Source: Lophium mytilinum
Lineage: Eukaryota > Ascomycota > Dothideomycetes > Mytilinidiales > Mytilinidiaceae
Assembly: GCA_010093605.1 (NCBI GenBank)
Contig: MU004192.1
Span: 943,774-1,007,773 of the forward strand
Reading direction: 5' to 3'
DNA: 64,000 nucleotides
Position numbers and translations under genes: made by a program. Below are positions 22,489 to 35,572 of this stretch, in pieces; positions within the stretch are counted from its first letter, which is position 1, and every line of letters starts with the position of its first letter. A model generated the notes under the pieces. It saw nothing but the letters and a program-made list of their open reading frames with translations. It ran no database searches and was not told the DNA's origin.

Positions 22489-25400
22489 ATGTCAGGCGCT
22501 TCTGAAATATGGACGAAGAACTTCTCGTCGCGACATTTACAGCTCAGCCAGAAAGAAAAGATCCCGTTTGAGAAGGGTCATGTGCTAGGTCAGGGCGGTG
22601 TCAGCACCGTCTACGAAACGAAAATGGGAGGCATAGCTCTGGCCTGGAAGCGAACGTACACGAGAGTCATCGGAGAGACTCAGCTTAACGAGATGAAGAT
22701 TCTACGAGAGATGCGACGGCACCAACACATTGTGGAACTTGTGGGGTCTTATATTCGTCACGGCAAGACTGGAGGCTTCCACGAAGTGGGGTTGTTAATC
22801 TGGCCAGTAGCCCATTGCGACTTCAGAATCTTCCTTCTGGAACTGGATAAACTCAGGGCACTAGTAGCAACGAATACCCTGATAGAACTTGAGGATGAAG
22901 AGGAGAGGACTTGCCAATTTCTCGCTACCCTCATTCCTCATCAAGAACGGTTTCCGAAATCTCCGGCCGAAGTCTACAATGCCGTAATCAAGCGACTATG
23001 TACCGCCTTTGGCTGCATTGCTCATGCAATTGAATACCTTCACAGCAATAAAGTCCGACACAGAGACTTGAAGCCTGACCAAATACTCATCTCGCGCGAT
23101 GGACTCTGGTTAACGGATTTCGGATGGTCGAAAGACGTCTCAAACCTCAGCACTAGCACTTCGGCCAATGGGGAGGTTATCAACAGGAAATACCATTCAC
23201 CAGAAAGAGCGCAGATGCAACCTGCTGGCCGATCTGAGGACATCTTCAGCCTAGGATGCATTTTCCTGCAAATGGCATATGGTGTCGCTCAAATACCTTT
23301 ACAACTGCTTGAAGAGCTCCGGGGTAATGGCGATAAATCTTTCCAAGCCAACCTCGGAAATGTGGATAAGTGGATATATCAACTGAGAAAAGGTGATTCA
23401 ATGAAGCTACGATTTTTAGCTGCCATAGTCAAGGATACTCTTTCGAAACAGCCGAAAGATCGTCCTGGGGCAGAAGAAATTATAGCTGTGCTGAAAGCTA
23501 TTGACGCTCTCCCAATTGAGTCTGATGCTTTGGTCCGATGTTCTTTCGTTCACTCCTGTTGCTCGGCTTCCCGAACGATGAGTTCATCGAGCCAGTCTAC
23601 CAAAATGAGAGAGCGTTCCATACTGAAAGACAAGGTTGAAGGCTTTTCAGATCTGTCCCAACTCTTGTATATGATAGCCGATAACAGTTTGGTCAGAGAC
23701 TATGCAAGGGCAGTTTCTGAAGCTGCGGACAAAATGTTAGCCGAGAGGCGACACGGGCTCTCTATTTCCGGAGGAACAGCGATTACCTCTGTAGAGAGAA
23801 GTTCTCATGGCCTGTCTGGTAACTACACTCCCAAAAAGTGGGACACACTCTATTCTACGAACCGAATACCTAGAGAACCAGAATCCTACGTCAACTGCAA
23901 AAGGAGCCTCAAAGCCTCCCAAACCGGAAGCATTACGCTGTTCTTCAACGACCAGGACGATGATCAACCTTTCGGCAAGTTCCAAGAGGTAAAACAGCTC
24001 TGCCAATACGCCAATCTTCAAGATGTTGCACTTGGATTAGGAGCCGCGGGACAAAGACGGGTCGCGTGGGTTGATGATAGGAGCATTGTATTGGAAGAAA
24101 ATGACGGAGTAAGTGGCGGGCACGTCAGAAAATGCCAGAACCCGTTGACCGCGACTGGCCTCCTTCGACACTTGAGCACACCGGTAAATAACGAATCTTG
24201 GCATCTGAGTTCCATAAGTAGCCTAACCAAAATATATCTAGAGGTTCAACAACACACAACTACCAGACGCGGACCGACGCTTGATGTAGGAATAATTTCT
24301 CCCAGTCTAAAGTAAATTGACTAACAAAATGTATCATCCAGCTATATACCAAACTTGGATCCCAACTTCATAATCGCCCTAGTAGAGACTGCACCATACC
24401 ACCAAGTACCTGCGCTAAGAGATGCTCTTCGCCAGTACCTAGCATTCGAAACATCAATGAGGGTCAAGGCTGTAAGGGTTCCTGTTACCTAACCCCTATA
24501 CCCTATTGAATGAAACATAAACTGACTAGTCGTATTAATGCTGTTCACGATATAGCCCCCCATAGGGTATCCTGTCTTCCGGATGCAACTGCATATTCCG
24601 TTCTTCGTGCTCACAACATGCCCAATGCCAACGCCATGCGACCGAACTATACCAGCAGGCCAGTGGGTTGATATTTCGTTTTTGAACGGGCAGACGTTGA
24701 ACCCCGTGCCTGGACCAAAGACTATATACAAATCACGATTCTCACTTATGATCTGTGGCTCGGACAACCAACGTTGGATTGCGTATGCTTTTGAGGATCG
24801 AGATTCTGAAGACGAAGCAATAGAAGAGGATGACTGTTCCTACGAGGTTATTCAAGAGGACTCAATTATCGCCGATGGTACGGACGCAAATCTACCAATT
24901 TGGGACCCGAGGGAATACTTCCTTCTGACTGTTGAAAGGCGCGGGAAGAATATTCTGGAAAAATGGGAAACTTTAATCAGTGCAGTTGAATCAAGAATCA
25001 ATGATTACGTACGTATAGTTCCATCCTCCCTTCCACGGTAGTTGACACTCGCAAAAGCGATCTCGCCATCCCGACTTCTTTTCACCCTATCTCGGAATTC
25101 GGGGAAATGGTTCGACGAAACACGAAAAGGAGACTTTTGGCTGGGCACTTAGGGTGGTAACCCTCTTGAGTCACCTTTTGGAAGTTCTCACAAGGACGAT
25201 CCAGACGTGGGAAAGATTCAGAGATCCTGAAAATGGAGACATTGGGTACTTTTACGACTCTGCCTCTCTGGGCTCTCCAAATACGAAATCGGAATCCTCG
25301 GGGAGATTTGTTCAATCCACACTCGGGAAGATCCGCGACACATTTGAGACGCTGGAAGAACGGCAGCGAATTCTGCAATCACTAAAACAGTCTTGCGATG

Positions 25401-25581
25401 ATTCAATTAAGCTTGTAAGTGTAGATGCATTTGTCCTCTTCATTACCATACCATTATATATATTGGTCTTGCTAACATGTAGAAATATAAAGTATCAGTT
25501 GCGTCACAACCAGGCTTCCATATGGAATTTCATGAGATCAATACCTACGATTCCGTGGAACCTGATATTCTCCATACCTAG
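22489..25581 (+). CDS. Protein kinase-like protein with long conserved-looking C-terminal region, about 953 aa
   Basis: Proposed exons: 22489-24311, 24342-24471, 24556-25008, 25058-25414 and 25483-25581; introns 30, 84, 49 and 68 nt. The kinase domain (about 27-340) has GQGGVSTV (34-41), Lys 54, Glu 68, HRDLKPDQILI with HRD 191-193, and DFG 210-212, so it should be catalytically competent. An insert with many acidic residues lies before the HRD loop. The C-terminal half (from about residue 460) has KWDTLYSTNRIPREPESYVN, SLKASQTGSITLFFNDQD and, after the introns, YIPNLDPNFIIALVETAPYH, GYPVFRMQLHIPFFVLTTC, GQWVDISFLNGQ and a helical tail. I do not know a name for this part. The 30-nt intron is the weak point: it restores the frame exactly but is very short, so two genes or a frameshift are alternatives. 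Confidence 0.75.
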
Positions 25582-26322
25582 GATATCGTGGGATTCGTGT
25601 TTTGCCCGCAGACAGCGCCCATTCCAAGGAAGAAACGATTTGGAGATGGTCTAGAACCCCAAGGACCGCAACATCGATGTCATGGATAACAGATTCCCAC
25701 AACGCCCAGATCCTAGAAGCCTAGATTTCAAATCAAGCTCTGGATTTTGACTTTGATTGTGCGGCTAGGGGTTCTTCACCGTCGTGCCTGATGTGTCAAG
25801 GCGCCTTGAGCACAGGCCTGATTCTCAGTCTCCCGGACGAGACACCAGGTTTGAGCCTGGATTCCACCCTCTTGACAACAGCGTGGAAATTCGAGGCTAA
25901 ACTAGCCCTTGAGGCCTTTTAATGTCGTCTAGACTCAACGCTTTTTTGGCTGCCAAGACTTGCCATATTAGGATGGGCAAGCAATCACGGGAACTCTGGA
26001 TGTCCCATATCCACGAGTGCGCTGGAGTTTTGGGCAAGGGTCTGAGGAAATTCGATCGTGATCTCTTTGCTGTCATCGTCTCATTTTTCATCTCTATAAC
26101 TCTACCTGTCAGCCCACGAGCGAAATCTCAAGCAGCAATAGAAAGACCAAAAGAAGCTTAGACAAGGAGTAGTAACTAGAGTGTATAAAACTATCGCGAG
26201 ACTTTACGCCTAACATACCCAGAACCAATAGCTCAGACCACCCTAAACGCCAGCCGCCATGCTATGCACACCCGAATGCCACGCTTCATGCCCGCATTGA
26301 CCCAATTCCCCTTTCCCGTTGA
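25582..26322. other. Intergenic between convergent genes
   Basis: 740 bases between the 3' ends of the kinase-like gene and cdc45. It contains a 14-bp palindrome TCAAGGCGCCTTGA near 25798 and a hairpin CCAGGTTTGAGCCTGG near 25846. Neither fits a tRNA. No gene seen. Confidence 0.35.
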
Positions 26323-28946
26323 TCACCCAACCACAGCTTTCATGCTCAAACTTTCCAAGAATCCGCTAAGATCCTCTTTCTTGACCTCAACAACGCAGTG
26401 CTCAAAGCTATCGATCTTTACACGCGCCCTCGTCTCATTAACGACTTCGTTGAACGCAAGTCCGAACCGATTTCTGCCGTAACCCCGCCGTTTCCTCGCC
26501 TCAGCCTCAGACCCGTCCTCATCGTCACTGATATCGCTCTCGTCGTCTTCCTCTTCGTCCTCGGTATCGTCCTCGATCTCGTCTTCGTCGAGTCCGGCGG
26601 CAACATTGCGGTCAATGCGTGCTTGCCGTTTCCTCTCCTTTTCCTGCTCCTTTTCCTCCTTCTTGCTCGCTTTGGCCTTTCGTTTGTCCTCCTTCTTCTT
26701 CTCTTGGTCCTTGGTTGCTCCGATCCCGCCTCCACTGCCTAGTCCGACAACTACGTAAAGCCCACGCGCCTCGTCTAGACCTGCTACGACAAGCTCACCC
26801 CCTTTCCGCCTCCCTTTGACGCCGTTGAGCTCGCCAATGGCTTCGGCGACCCACAAGGCGAGTTTGATCAGTGCACCGGGATGCGTGAAGAGCTGAACAT
26901 CGGGGCCTTCTTTGACGACAGCCATGCGGAAAGCACGGAGATGGCGAATCTGTTTCTTTTCAATGAGGCTGGTACCTGTGCGGAGGATAGCGCGGTGGAG
27001 ATGCTGGGCAGTAGTAATATGCGATACCAACAGATCTACCGACGATATGGCATCGTACGCCGTCCAAAAGCGAGCCGAGATGTGCTGCTGGGCGGTGTCT
27101 GAAGCTTCTACGACCTCGTCGTGTCCCGTCGTTTGAGATGCACCATTTCGGGCGCGGTCCTGAGATTCGAATTCGCTGGTTTGTTTGAAGTTTGTCGCAT
27201 CGCCGACTTCGAGGATGGCACCGAGGACTACACCGGCGTCTATTGCACTAAGACATGCCTTCCAACCCCAACATCTTACGAAGCCCCACCCGTCTTTTGT
27301 CTGCTGTGAAGGTGGTGGGACGAGCCCATCGAGGCCATAGACAGGAGCAAACTTCAAGAGACGTTCCCGCAGCCCGCGCTTCAGTTCCATATCCATGTGC
27401 GTGTAGTTTTGCTTGCATTGTGTGAGACTCACGCCCATTTTGGCGAGAAGTTTGTGCAGTCTACGCCGCCCTGCATCACTCCAGATATGCAGTCGAGCCG
27501 AAAGGTACGGAGAATGTAACATGCTATCGTAAAGACTCCAATGTCGAATCAAAAGAAACCGTGGTTCGGGGGACAACCGTATTGACATATCCGTGGGCGA
27601 TCGCGCATGCGTTGGTATCACGCCTCCAGAGTCCCCTAAACTGGTTTCGCGGGCTATGTCTTTTAAATCGATCGGATTAAGTCGGCGTACTTCGTCACGG
27701 AAGATACTTCGAACTCGTTCTCCTCGGTCACCATTCCAGCCAGAGGAGCCTCCAGCGGTCGAAAGTGGACTCAAGCTGACACCATTTTGCGTTCGACCAT
27801 ACAGCTCAAGACTGCTTACACCGACGATGGCTAGCCAAAGCAAGTCGTTGTCTTCTCGTCCGAGTTCCGAGGCGAGTGAGTAGACGATCGATGAGACTGG
27901 CTCCGAGTAAGACGCGCCGAGGGTGTAGTACTCTTCAATAGTCTTGTTGTGCTTTGCATGTAGTTTGATGAGTTCCCTGCGTAGAACCAAGGCAGATTTC
28001 TCCTTGGGCACGACTGGAGATGAAGATCGGCTGCGAGGAGAATCTGACCTAGAGAAATCTGAAGAGCCGCCGAGACGATGGGTGAGAAGACCACGCCGCG
28101 CCGGACGCTCTGCACGGTCTGGAGACGAGGGTATTGGGGATGACTGGGGCTGTTAGTCCACTGGTTCAACTCAAATGCAACAGCGTAACATACAGAATTA
28201 CTTCTTCGCTTTTGCCTTGGAGGACCATCGTCATCGTCGCTGTCGTCTTCATCCATTCCCCACGATTTCCTTTTCTTCGGCGCTTGACCCGAGATAGGAG
28301 CGTCGTCTTCCATCTCGGATTCGGCACCGTCCAACGCGTCATCCACATCGCCGAGCTCAGGCATTTCCTCGAGACTACAGTACGCGGTTCTTTCCGCAGC
28401 AAGCTCTTCCTCGATGTCTCCGTCATCAAATATCACCACTCCTCCTCTCCCCGGCTTATAGGCTTGAGATATTCGGCCTTGGTCGAGTCCTGGTTGCGCT
28501 CGCACCAATTCGCCGGTTTGCGGGTCTGGAAACAGAGGCGATCCAAACGCGTTGGTTAGGTTCCAAGGTCTTCTGGAATCCATGAGCCATATCTCGACCC
28601 CTCCAAATCCACCCTCCCCGTTCTCGTCCACCTCCAGTCCCAGCTCGTGCTCCAAATCCACCATGCCTCCAACACCCAGACAAATGACAACACCACCACT
28701 ACCTCCGTCCGTAGTTCGCATTGGTCGTACTAGCTCTTCTCCAGCACGGGTAAGGTCTCCATATCCGGCGATTGGTTGTATTTTGTGTTGTATATAATCG
28801 CGTTTCAAGAGCGCGGTCAGTATGCGGCATGCACACAGCGCGTCTGGTTCGAGAGCGACAAGGAGAAGGACGGGTGGTGAGAGAGTATGGTTCGTTCGGA
28901 GGAGGTGAAGGTAAAGTTGTGATATTAGTTCCCGTGGGAGATACAT
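26323..28946 (-). CDS. cdc45: DNA replication initiation factor Cdc45, 859 aa
   Basis: Cdc45 joins Mcm2-7 and GINS to form the CMG replicative helicase in the nucleus. Exons (coding order) are 28194-28946 and 26323-28149; the 44-nt intron is GTATGT...TAACAG in phase 0. The N-terminus, MYLPRELISQLYLHLLRTN, then PPVLLLVALEPDALCACRIL, is the DHH/RecJ-like start of the family. An acidic linker (DEDDSDDDDG) is followed by PKKRKSW and a Ser/Arg-rich patch around the intron. Later conserved parts are ELIKLHAKHNKTIEEYYTLG, EPRFLLIRHWSLYDSMLHSP, TWKLHKLLAKMG-like RRRLHKLLAKMGVSLTQCKQ, and the C-terminal FEHCVVEVKKEDLSGFLESL. A Lys/Glu-rich insert (KEEKEQEKERKRQAR) near the C-terminus is a fungal feature. 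Length fits filamentous fungal Cdc45. Confidence 0.96.
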
Positions 28947-29404
28947 GGCGGAGAATGAGTCTCAATGGTCGCTGGTTTCACGCGCCGCAGAGAGGAAAAC
29001 GCGTGTTTGGTAATGGATATTCAAAAGGCGGGCGGTTGCATGGCGTGGCTGATTGCAAGGTTGTGTAAAAGTGGAAGTAATTCCGTATGAATGCGTGAAA
29101 AAGGATAAATGGTGAGTGCTGAGGGCGTCACAAATTTGGTGGTGAAGGGTTCCAAAGCTGGGAGAGGTGACCCGCAGAATGGCGACGCGCTCCCTGGTTC
29201 CCGCTCAGACCACATTAGACGGAAACCAGCTATTTCAATCTTCGTGGCTCCGACATCCGACAACATGGCAGACACTATTCATTCTCTTTTTATCTCGACT
29301 GACTTACATATTACTTCCATGCCATCACGAAGATGGCTTGAGCAGTAGTCTTCCAATTTCACGAGCGTAGTCGCGTGCTCAAAATGGAGGCACTAGGCAT
29401 GAGT
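28947..29404. other. Intergenic, cdc45 promoter side
   Basis: 460 bases upstream of cdc45. No supportable gene or recognised motif. Confidence 0.35.
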
Positions 29405-30009
29405 GATCACATTTCTCAGCCTCGTATTCTACGATTCCTCTCAATCGTCCCCTCTTCGTTGTCATTGCACTGTGCCTAATCAGAATACTCGGCTTCGTTT
29501 CATTATACTCAACATTAAGACGTGTTTTAAGCCAAGTCCTTCTCCATATCAAGATAGAGTACCTGCTAGACGAGCGCGGACTCGAACTTAACGGTGCCAA
29601 TATCGTCCTGTGTCCATGGCCTGGTTATCATCACGAGTTTCCGGGGGTATTCGGAGCGAAAGGTGTTACCCTGTTTCCCGACTGTGATTCGTACTCTGAT
29701 TAGCGATGCTGGAGTGCACAAGTACGTATTCAATTGCAAGTACCTAATTGGGAGGCTTTGTCCGACGGAGCGGCGTTGGCCAGAATTCAGAGCATGCTCT
29801 TCTCTGGGGTATTGGAGCGTGCTTTTGGTGCATCGCTCACATTCGACGACTACGTCTTCGCGTCCTTTGAAGGGCCGGTTCTTCGCACCACTGATCCAAG
29901 GCCTATCATCAGGGGCTGGACCAGGATGCACTGTCTTATCGACTGGAGATTCAACCTTGAGGGCGCTTGCATACAACTCCTCACTTCTAATTGGAACCGC
30001 TGTCTTTGA
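29405..30009 (+). pseudogene. Remnant of a membrane-protein-like gene
   Basis: A single frame stays readable over about 200 codons with one internal stop and no ATG at its start. It begins with a hydrophobic helix (PLFVVIALCLIRILGFVSLY) and continues HIKIEYLLDERGLELNGANI, VLCPWPGYHHEFPGVFGAKG, VPNWEALSDGAALARIQSML and FSGVLERAFG. The composition and long-range frame conservation are those of real protein. It may be the 3' part of a gene whose upstream exons are lost or unspotted. I do not recognise the family. It opens the gene-poor stretch that runs to about 34.3 kb. Confidence 0.4.
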
Positions 30010-33000
30010 ACTTTTTAAGAAACTGTTCTAGCTCAGCAGCTTTATGTTGCGTTCAAAGGTCAGACCATTAAAGTGTAGGGCCTAGGGACGCGACTCTGAT
30101 GTGGCAGATGGCATATGTCCGAGACTGAAAAGAGAGCTCAAGCTGCTCGCCTATCCCGATCACACGAATCTCCCGTCACGCTGATGATGCTCCGGAATCG
30201 ATCCAGCAGCGTCCGGAGAGATGAAGCACTACACATCGCAACGACGTTGGGCTTAGGTATGAAGTCTGTCGCCCGAGACTACCACAATACCTTTTTGCAG
30301 GACGATGAGTTAATGAACAACATCTGGCTTTAAATTGTGGAAGCTTACCGCGGTATTATTTCAGCGGAGGTAACCAGATTCTGTTTCCGGGATTTAGATT
30401 TGCCCCCCGGTCTTTGATGAATCAAGATCTACATAACGTGTATCGTGCCAGGACTATAACGGATCAACGATAATTGAAAGAGGCAGTTATGCAACTTGCC
30501 ATGTAATGCAACTCAGGAGATTCGGAGAAAGCTATTGTCTTGCTAGTGAAGTCCTCGGATTCACTCTTCAAACGTTGAGTCTGCGTTTTCACCTACGTCG
30601 GTATGGATTTGAGACATGCTCTTTTGACATCGTTGTGCTCAAGAGAGTCCCTCGGGAGGCAGGCCATCCTAGGCAAGGGACAGTGCCCAGCTTTTCATAC
30701 TCGTGCCTATTCTGGGTTACTCTGACAAGTTCCACCAAAACGGAAGGTCTAGAATGCATCTAAGGACGGATCCCGTCGAAGTGATAATCATTGGATAAGA
30801 GTTCAGGTTTTTTTTATCATCGTTCTCTTTACGAACCGATTCACTTCCTCATGCACGATTAGTAGACGAAGACTGATAGCATTATTTGTGCTATCGCGAA
30901 GGGTGTTGAGAGGTCTGATCTGAATGTTCCGTGTTTATTCTCTACGTTCATCACGCTGTGAGAAACTTAGTTTCTATGGGGTCGAGCGTGTGTCCGAGGC
31001 GGAACTTCCAAATCTGCAATTATAGAGACACATAGCTTCAAGAAGGCGTGATCTCTCAATGACTAGCTAAATATGGCTAATGGGAGGTGTGGCATCGGCA
31101 GTTAGCATAGACACCGAAACGAATATCTGAAATTCGCCAGTCCCAGCAAAGTATATACGAATATATTCAGAGCTACGAAAAGACAACAGAGATTATGACT
31201 TTCACAATAAGGTCCTGAGGCTAAGATCTAGAGTTACAACTTGATAGGTGCACGATGTTTGTTGGATATCCTTAAAACAAGGCTGCTCGGTAGTAATCAC
31301 ATGTTTTTCAACGCTGGGCCCCTTATCGTTAGCCTCAGGCTACGCCACGCGAAGCGGGTCACCACGTGGAAGTTTGATACAACCTCACCTCGTACCATCC
31401 TCAACATAACTATAATATAAAATAAATACAACAACGCAACAGCTTGTTCAAGATTTCAGTGGTACATTATCGAGAACTGCAAGGCCTTCTCAGCGAAGAG
31501 TCAGCATTCCAAAGCCATCTATGGAAATTTTATGGGGCGCTCGCTTCACACACCAGAGTAAAGTGTTTCTGCTCCGCTCACAAATTTAACAACTAGATCT
31601 TTTTAGTAGACTTGCTAGATCCTTTGGCCAACCATAACTCATCATTAAAGCATACGTGCTCTAGCTTGATTGGCCGCTTGTGGCTCCGTGTGGGCTACCT
31701 TCCGAGATGCCGTCGAGCATTTGAACTTGGCCCAATTGCAGAAGTCCCCTCATGCTAAGAATGACCAATGTAAGCATCTATTTACCGCAATAGCGCTGTT
31801 AAATGTATGCAGAACAAGCATGTTATCCCCTTCCCCGTGTAGCGCAACGCTCGAGCCAAAGATTTTAGGACACCGTACTAAGCTGTACACAGCAGACGAA
31901 CTTCGCTGCAGTTCTCATCACCCAAAACATCTATTGGTTGCATCCTTATTGATAAAGAAGAGCCAAATGCGACGGGCAACAGATACATCTTTCGAGAGAC
32001 ACAAGTCAGATGAGAAATCTGCCATATTCTTTGAGCCCAAACTGTGTCCACTATAATCGTTCCTAGAATCTGCGTCGAATTTAGCGGGGTCCGGCGCTCC
32101 CAAGCACTGCGACCGAACACACGCCACACAAAAGCACGACAACCACAACCACGACCATCACCATCTTGGCTTACCTCCTATTTATCATTGTCCATGACTG
32201 CTGTGAAAGAGCACGTGTGAACGTCTATGCTATTTCGATATTTTTTCTTATAAACTCCGCACATGGCCCTTTCCCTTGTTCGTAGCACTATCACTGTAAG
32301 ACCTTCAGACGTCGCGCAGTGACTTTCAAGTCCGGAGTCTACCAGCCGATCCTTTACCTTCGTCTCTCTTCACAGTCTGGACGTAGTCTTAAATCCATGA
32401 GAATTTGCTTGATGTGAGCTCACTATTTAGTGTCAACTCCCTCGTCGCAACCTAGGCGTATTCAATAGCTTCCAAATCGCAACTTTACCTTGTTTCCTTC
32501 GAGAAAAGACTCCTATTCACTGGAAGCCAGAAGAAGATCGCTGCAAAGCTGGATTACCCGTCCATTGGACCTATGGCCACTCCTTGGTTGCGCAGCGTTG
32601 ACATCGCGGGCTTCATGCAAGCTATAATCCGAGCAGCGGACTTTGCATACTATGGTCAATCTTCTCTTGGAACGTGAGGAACTTGCGAGGTATTTAAACC
32701 GTTCATTATCACGAAAGAACGCGTGTGATTTTGCGCCTCTATCTTTAGAGCTCCAGGTAGGTTCTAGAACTCTCCTTTCCTCGCAAGACTGGCTGATTTT
32801 CGTGGATATACTCCACATAACACGTCATTTCTCTATTCATTAGTTCCTGTCTCAAAACTCCATCCACCAGACCGCCTTCCGCACCATGAATAGAACACTG
32901 TTCGGAGCGATGACTTGTGGTAGGTTGTCCGCGCTTCAGATGACTGGGAAAGAGACACATCGTTCCTATTCGAACCTTTCATATGATCACATCTACGCAA

Positions 33001-34338
33001 TGACATGCCCTAGATGACAAAACACCCAGGAGATACCCCTACTTTCGCCATTTTAGAAGGACTGGACTCCCTCAAGATTGAATACACACGGTTCAAACAG
33101 GTGGAGGGTGAACGTATGACTACCAACCAATTCACAAGCTCTTACGAATCTCGGAATCCTTGGAGCCCGCGACTCTGACCCCCTCTGGTAGCAATTGAGG
33201 ACCTAACCAGCATGAGCTCACCATTGCACCTGTGCTAGCGAGCTCTCAAAGGTGACGGTACGTATCCAAGCCAGCTTTGACGGCTCGCCCGAGTATTTCA
33301 TCTTCGCTTTGCCTTCAGGCCTGGAGATGCCCTATTAAGGGCACGGATGCGATGCCCGCCATCAGGTAGACTTTAATGACCCTCTACAAATGCGTCCTTG
33401 TGAAGTGTAGGCCGTTCCGTCTTGAAGCGACATTCTGTAAGACGAGGCAAATGATCGATTTGCTCGTCGGGGCCAGAAACTTTATCACGTTTCGGACAAC
33501 GTGGGATTGATGCCATCCTCTTAATTGGGGAAGATGGAGCGGCCCGCTACTCGATAAGCAAACAAAAGTGGATTGATCTTTGTCACGGATTGTTGTACTC
33601 GTTGTTTCTAGCCCACGGCAACGTGGGCGCGTGAACGACCTAGAGGAATCCCAAGCGGACTGGAGCGGTTCCAAGAATCGGAACCATTCATTCTCAAAAG
33701 CTTACCTCTGTTCGAAGATCAATGCTCTTTCATTGCGAAAAGCGTTTCCCTTCTCTAATTCCATACTTGCATCTTGCTTGTAATGCTAAATGTAAATAAT
33801 CGAGTGCTTTCAGGGAGCTTGGGACCATAAAGACGTCTGCGATTGACCAAGCGGGAATGTGTTCTTGCAGGACTTTATTTCATATTGCTCCGAATTTTGG
33901 GAGCTCTGCGGATCCGTAACCTTTGGTTCCGTAACTTGTTCCCCTGGGTGACTTGCCCCACGCTACGACCATGAGGCTTTCTCATTCTAGCCATCTGACA
34001 GTCTGGTATACCAGCTGGTAAGATCCAGCCTTCCTCTAGTTTTCAATAGAAGATACATATGGCTCGATATTTCTCATCGTCATTCATGTACAAAAGCCCG
34101 CTCCCCTCTCCTCATCGTTACTCCTTTCTCTAGTCACTTCCGTCAAGACACACAGGGCCAGTTGTTATGACTCCGAATGCCAGTCTTAACGACAGGCGGC
34201 ATTCCTAATCGCACATATCCCCCTCCAAATTCTCTCTTTCTTCCACAAGCCGGCATTCACTCCTCCTTGCCTTATTAGATATACCCCTCCCTATCTCACT
34301 CAATACAGCCTCTTAACCCACAAGATGAACCCCCTTAC
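30010..34338. other. Gene-poor stretch, 4.3 kb
   Basis: AT-richer than its surroundings. The best frame is 30115-30333 plus strand, 72 codons from a real ATG (MSETEKRAQAARLSRSHESP and on), with no family and no splice support. Other frames are short, overlap on both strands and lack structure. I find no tRNA, rRNA or intact transposon. A worn-down repeat region is the simplest reading, but I cannot name the repeats. Confidence 0.4.
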
Positions 34339-35350
34339 TTGCTATGTGTACCCCAAGCTCCTCCGATGAGCGATACCATCTATCATGATTCCACTATACA
34401 GACTCTACAGTCCTCACCACCGTCCTCCCCTTCACACTCCACGCACGATCCGACGAACAGCTCTAGCCAGCGAGGCAGCTCCTCAATAGTGCCCTCAAGG
34501 CCCCCCTCAAACAAACGAGGCACACAGCCAGAGCCCATTCAACCTTCAGATCGTCGCCAGGACCTACCTCGAAGACCATAAACACCTGATAGGTCTTGCC
34601 CTTGTCGTAGATAGGGTGCTGATCCTCGACGTCTTGATGCTTCTCAGTGTCTCCGATGTGGCTGGGGGCTGGGGAGCTACTCTTAAACCTTATGAGAATC
34701 TCTGCCTTGAGCACAGTGCAGGATAGCGAGCTTCGTCTTCAAGGATGGGTCCTTAAGCCCGTCAAGGTATGATACCTTTCGGTCTCTCTATCGCAGATAG
34801 GAAGCTACCTTGCTTCCCTTCCCACGTCGAGGAGTCCTTGACCTCATGTCGTCGGCTTCCTCTGCATAGAACCAGGACTCCTCCTCGACGACCGCTGTAA
34901 GCTCCATCCAGCGCACTCACTCTTCATACTGACGACGTGGATACCTTCGTATAAGATAGTAAGGGCCCGTTCCGATCACTCGTCCACTCCGCCCCATTCC
35001 AGCCTGAACACCAACACACCACTATGGGATGGTAGATATGACTAGGCGAGTCAGCCTCGCAACGCTGGATCCTCAGAAGAGCGGTCAAGTACCTAGACAC
35101 AAAAACAGACCAGCAAATCGAACAGTCGCTCCAACAGACTCATCGCCCATCAGCCATCGAACCTCATTGCGCTAGCGGCTGACGAGGCTATTGTATAGTC
35201 CAAGGATAGCAGCAAAGGAGAAACTATCACCCCCGCGGATCGGACTGTCTCTCCATACTATGACAGACTGCTTCCTCTGTGGAGCGAGTTCAAGAGCCTA
35301 GCTTAGTACCTCACCAACATCTGGCCAACAGTCGAGATAGCGTACTCACC
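34339..35350. repeat. Decayed mobile-element-like coding relics
   Basis: Several protein-like fragments occur on both strands, for example SPYYDRLLPLWSEFKSLA on the plus strand and AEILIRFKSSSPAPSHIGDT on the minus strand, next to a Ser/Pro-rich plus-strand frame. All are broken, with several breaks in about 1 kb. No terminal repeats are seen. The family is uncertain. The stretch ends directly at an inverted-repeat element. An old fossil of a transposable element is my inference. Confidence 0.3.
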
Positions 35351-35356
35351 CCCCTA

Positions 35357-35572
35357 CAGTCCTAGGCCACAAGCCTGGGCACACAGACTCAGCTCCAACT
35401 TGCCCACTCAACACCACTGTTGGGGGTAACCTGACTACAGAGTAAGCAAATAGCCAAGAGGTAGTCTAATCTGCACTGCTTGAAGCTTGGAATCGCCCTC
35501 GAGTCTTCAAAGCCCAGTGGGGTAACCCAAGCAGTGGCATACCAATATGCCCAGACTTGTGGCATATCACTG
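35357..35572 (-). mobile_element. MITE copy 1, 216 bp, CAGT...ACTG ends, TA-flanked
   Basis: The ends 35357-35384 and 35545-35572 are imperfect inverted repeats of about 28 bp, sharing GCCACAAG and CTGGGCA. TA lies directly outside both ends (35355-35356 and 35573-35574). The element is related over its whole length to the one at 41660-41871, which lies in the opposite orientation; roughly four of five positions agree and many differences are transitions. Its strand here is set by that comparison. It has no transposase. CAGT ends with TA duplications point to a Tc1/mariner-type parent. Confidence 0.8.

Noticed and set aside
25790-25870. Palindrome and CCAGGTTTGAGCCTGG hairpin as a possible tRNA
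   Set aside because: No acceptor stem, D-arm or anticodon arm at the right distances.
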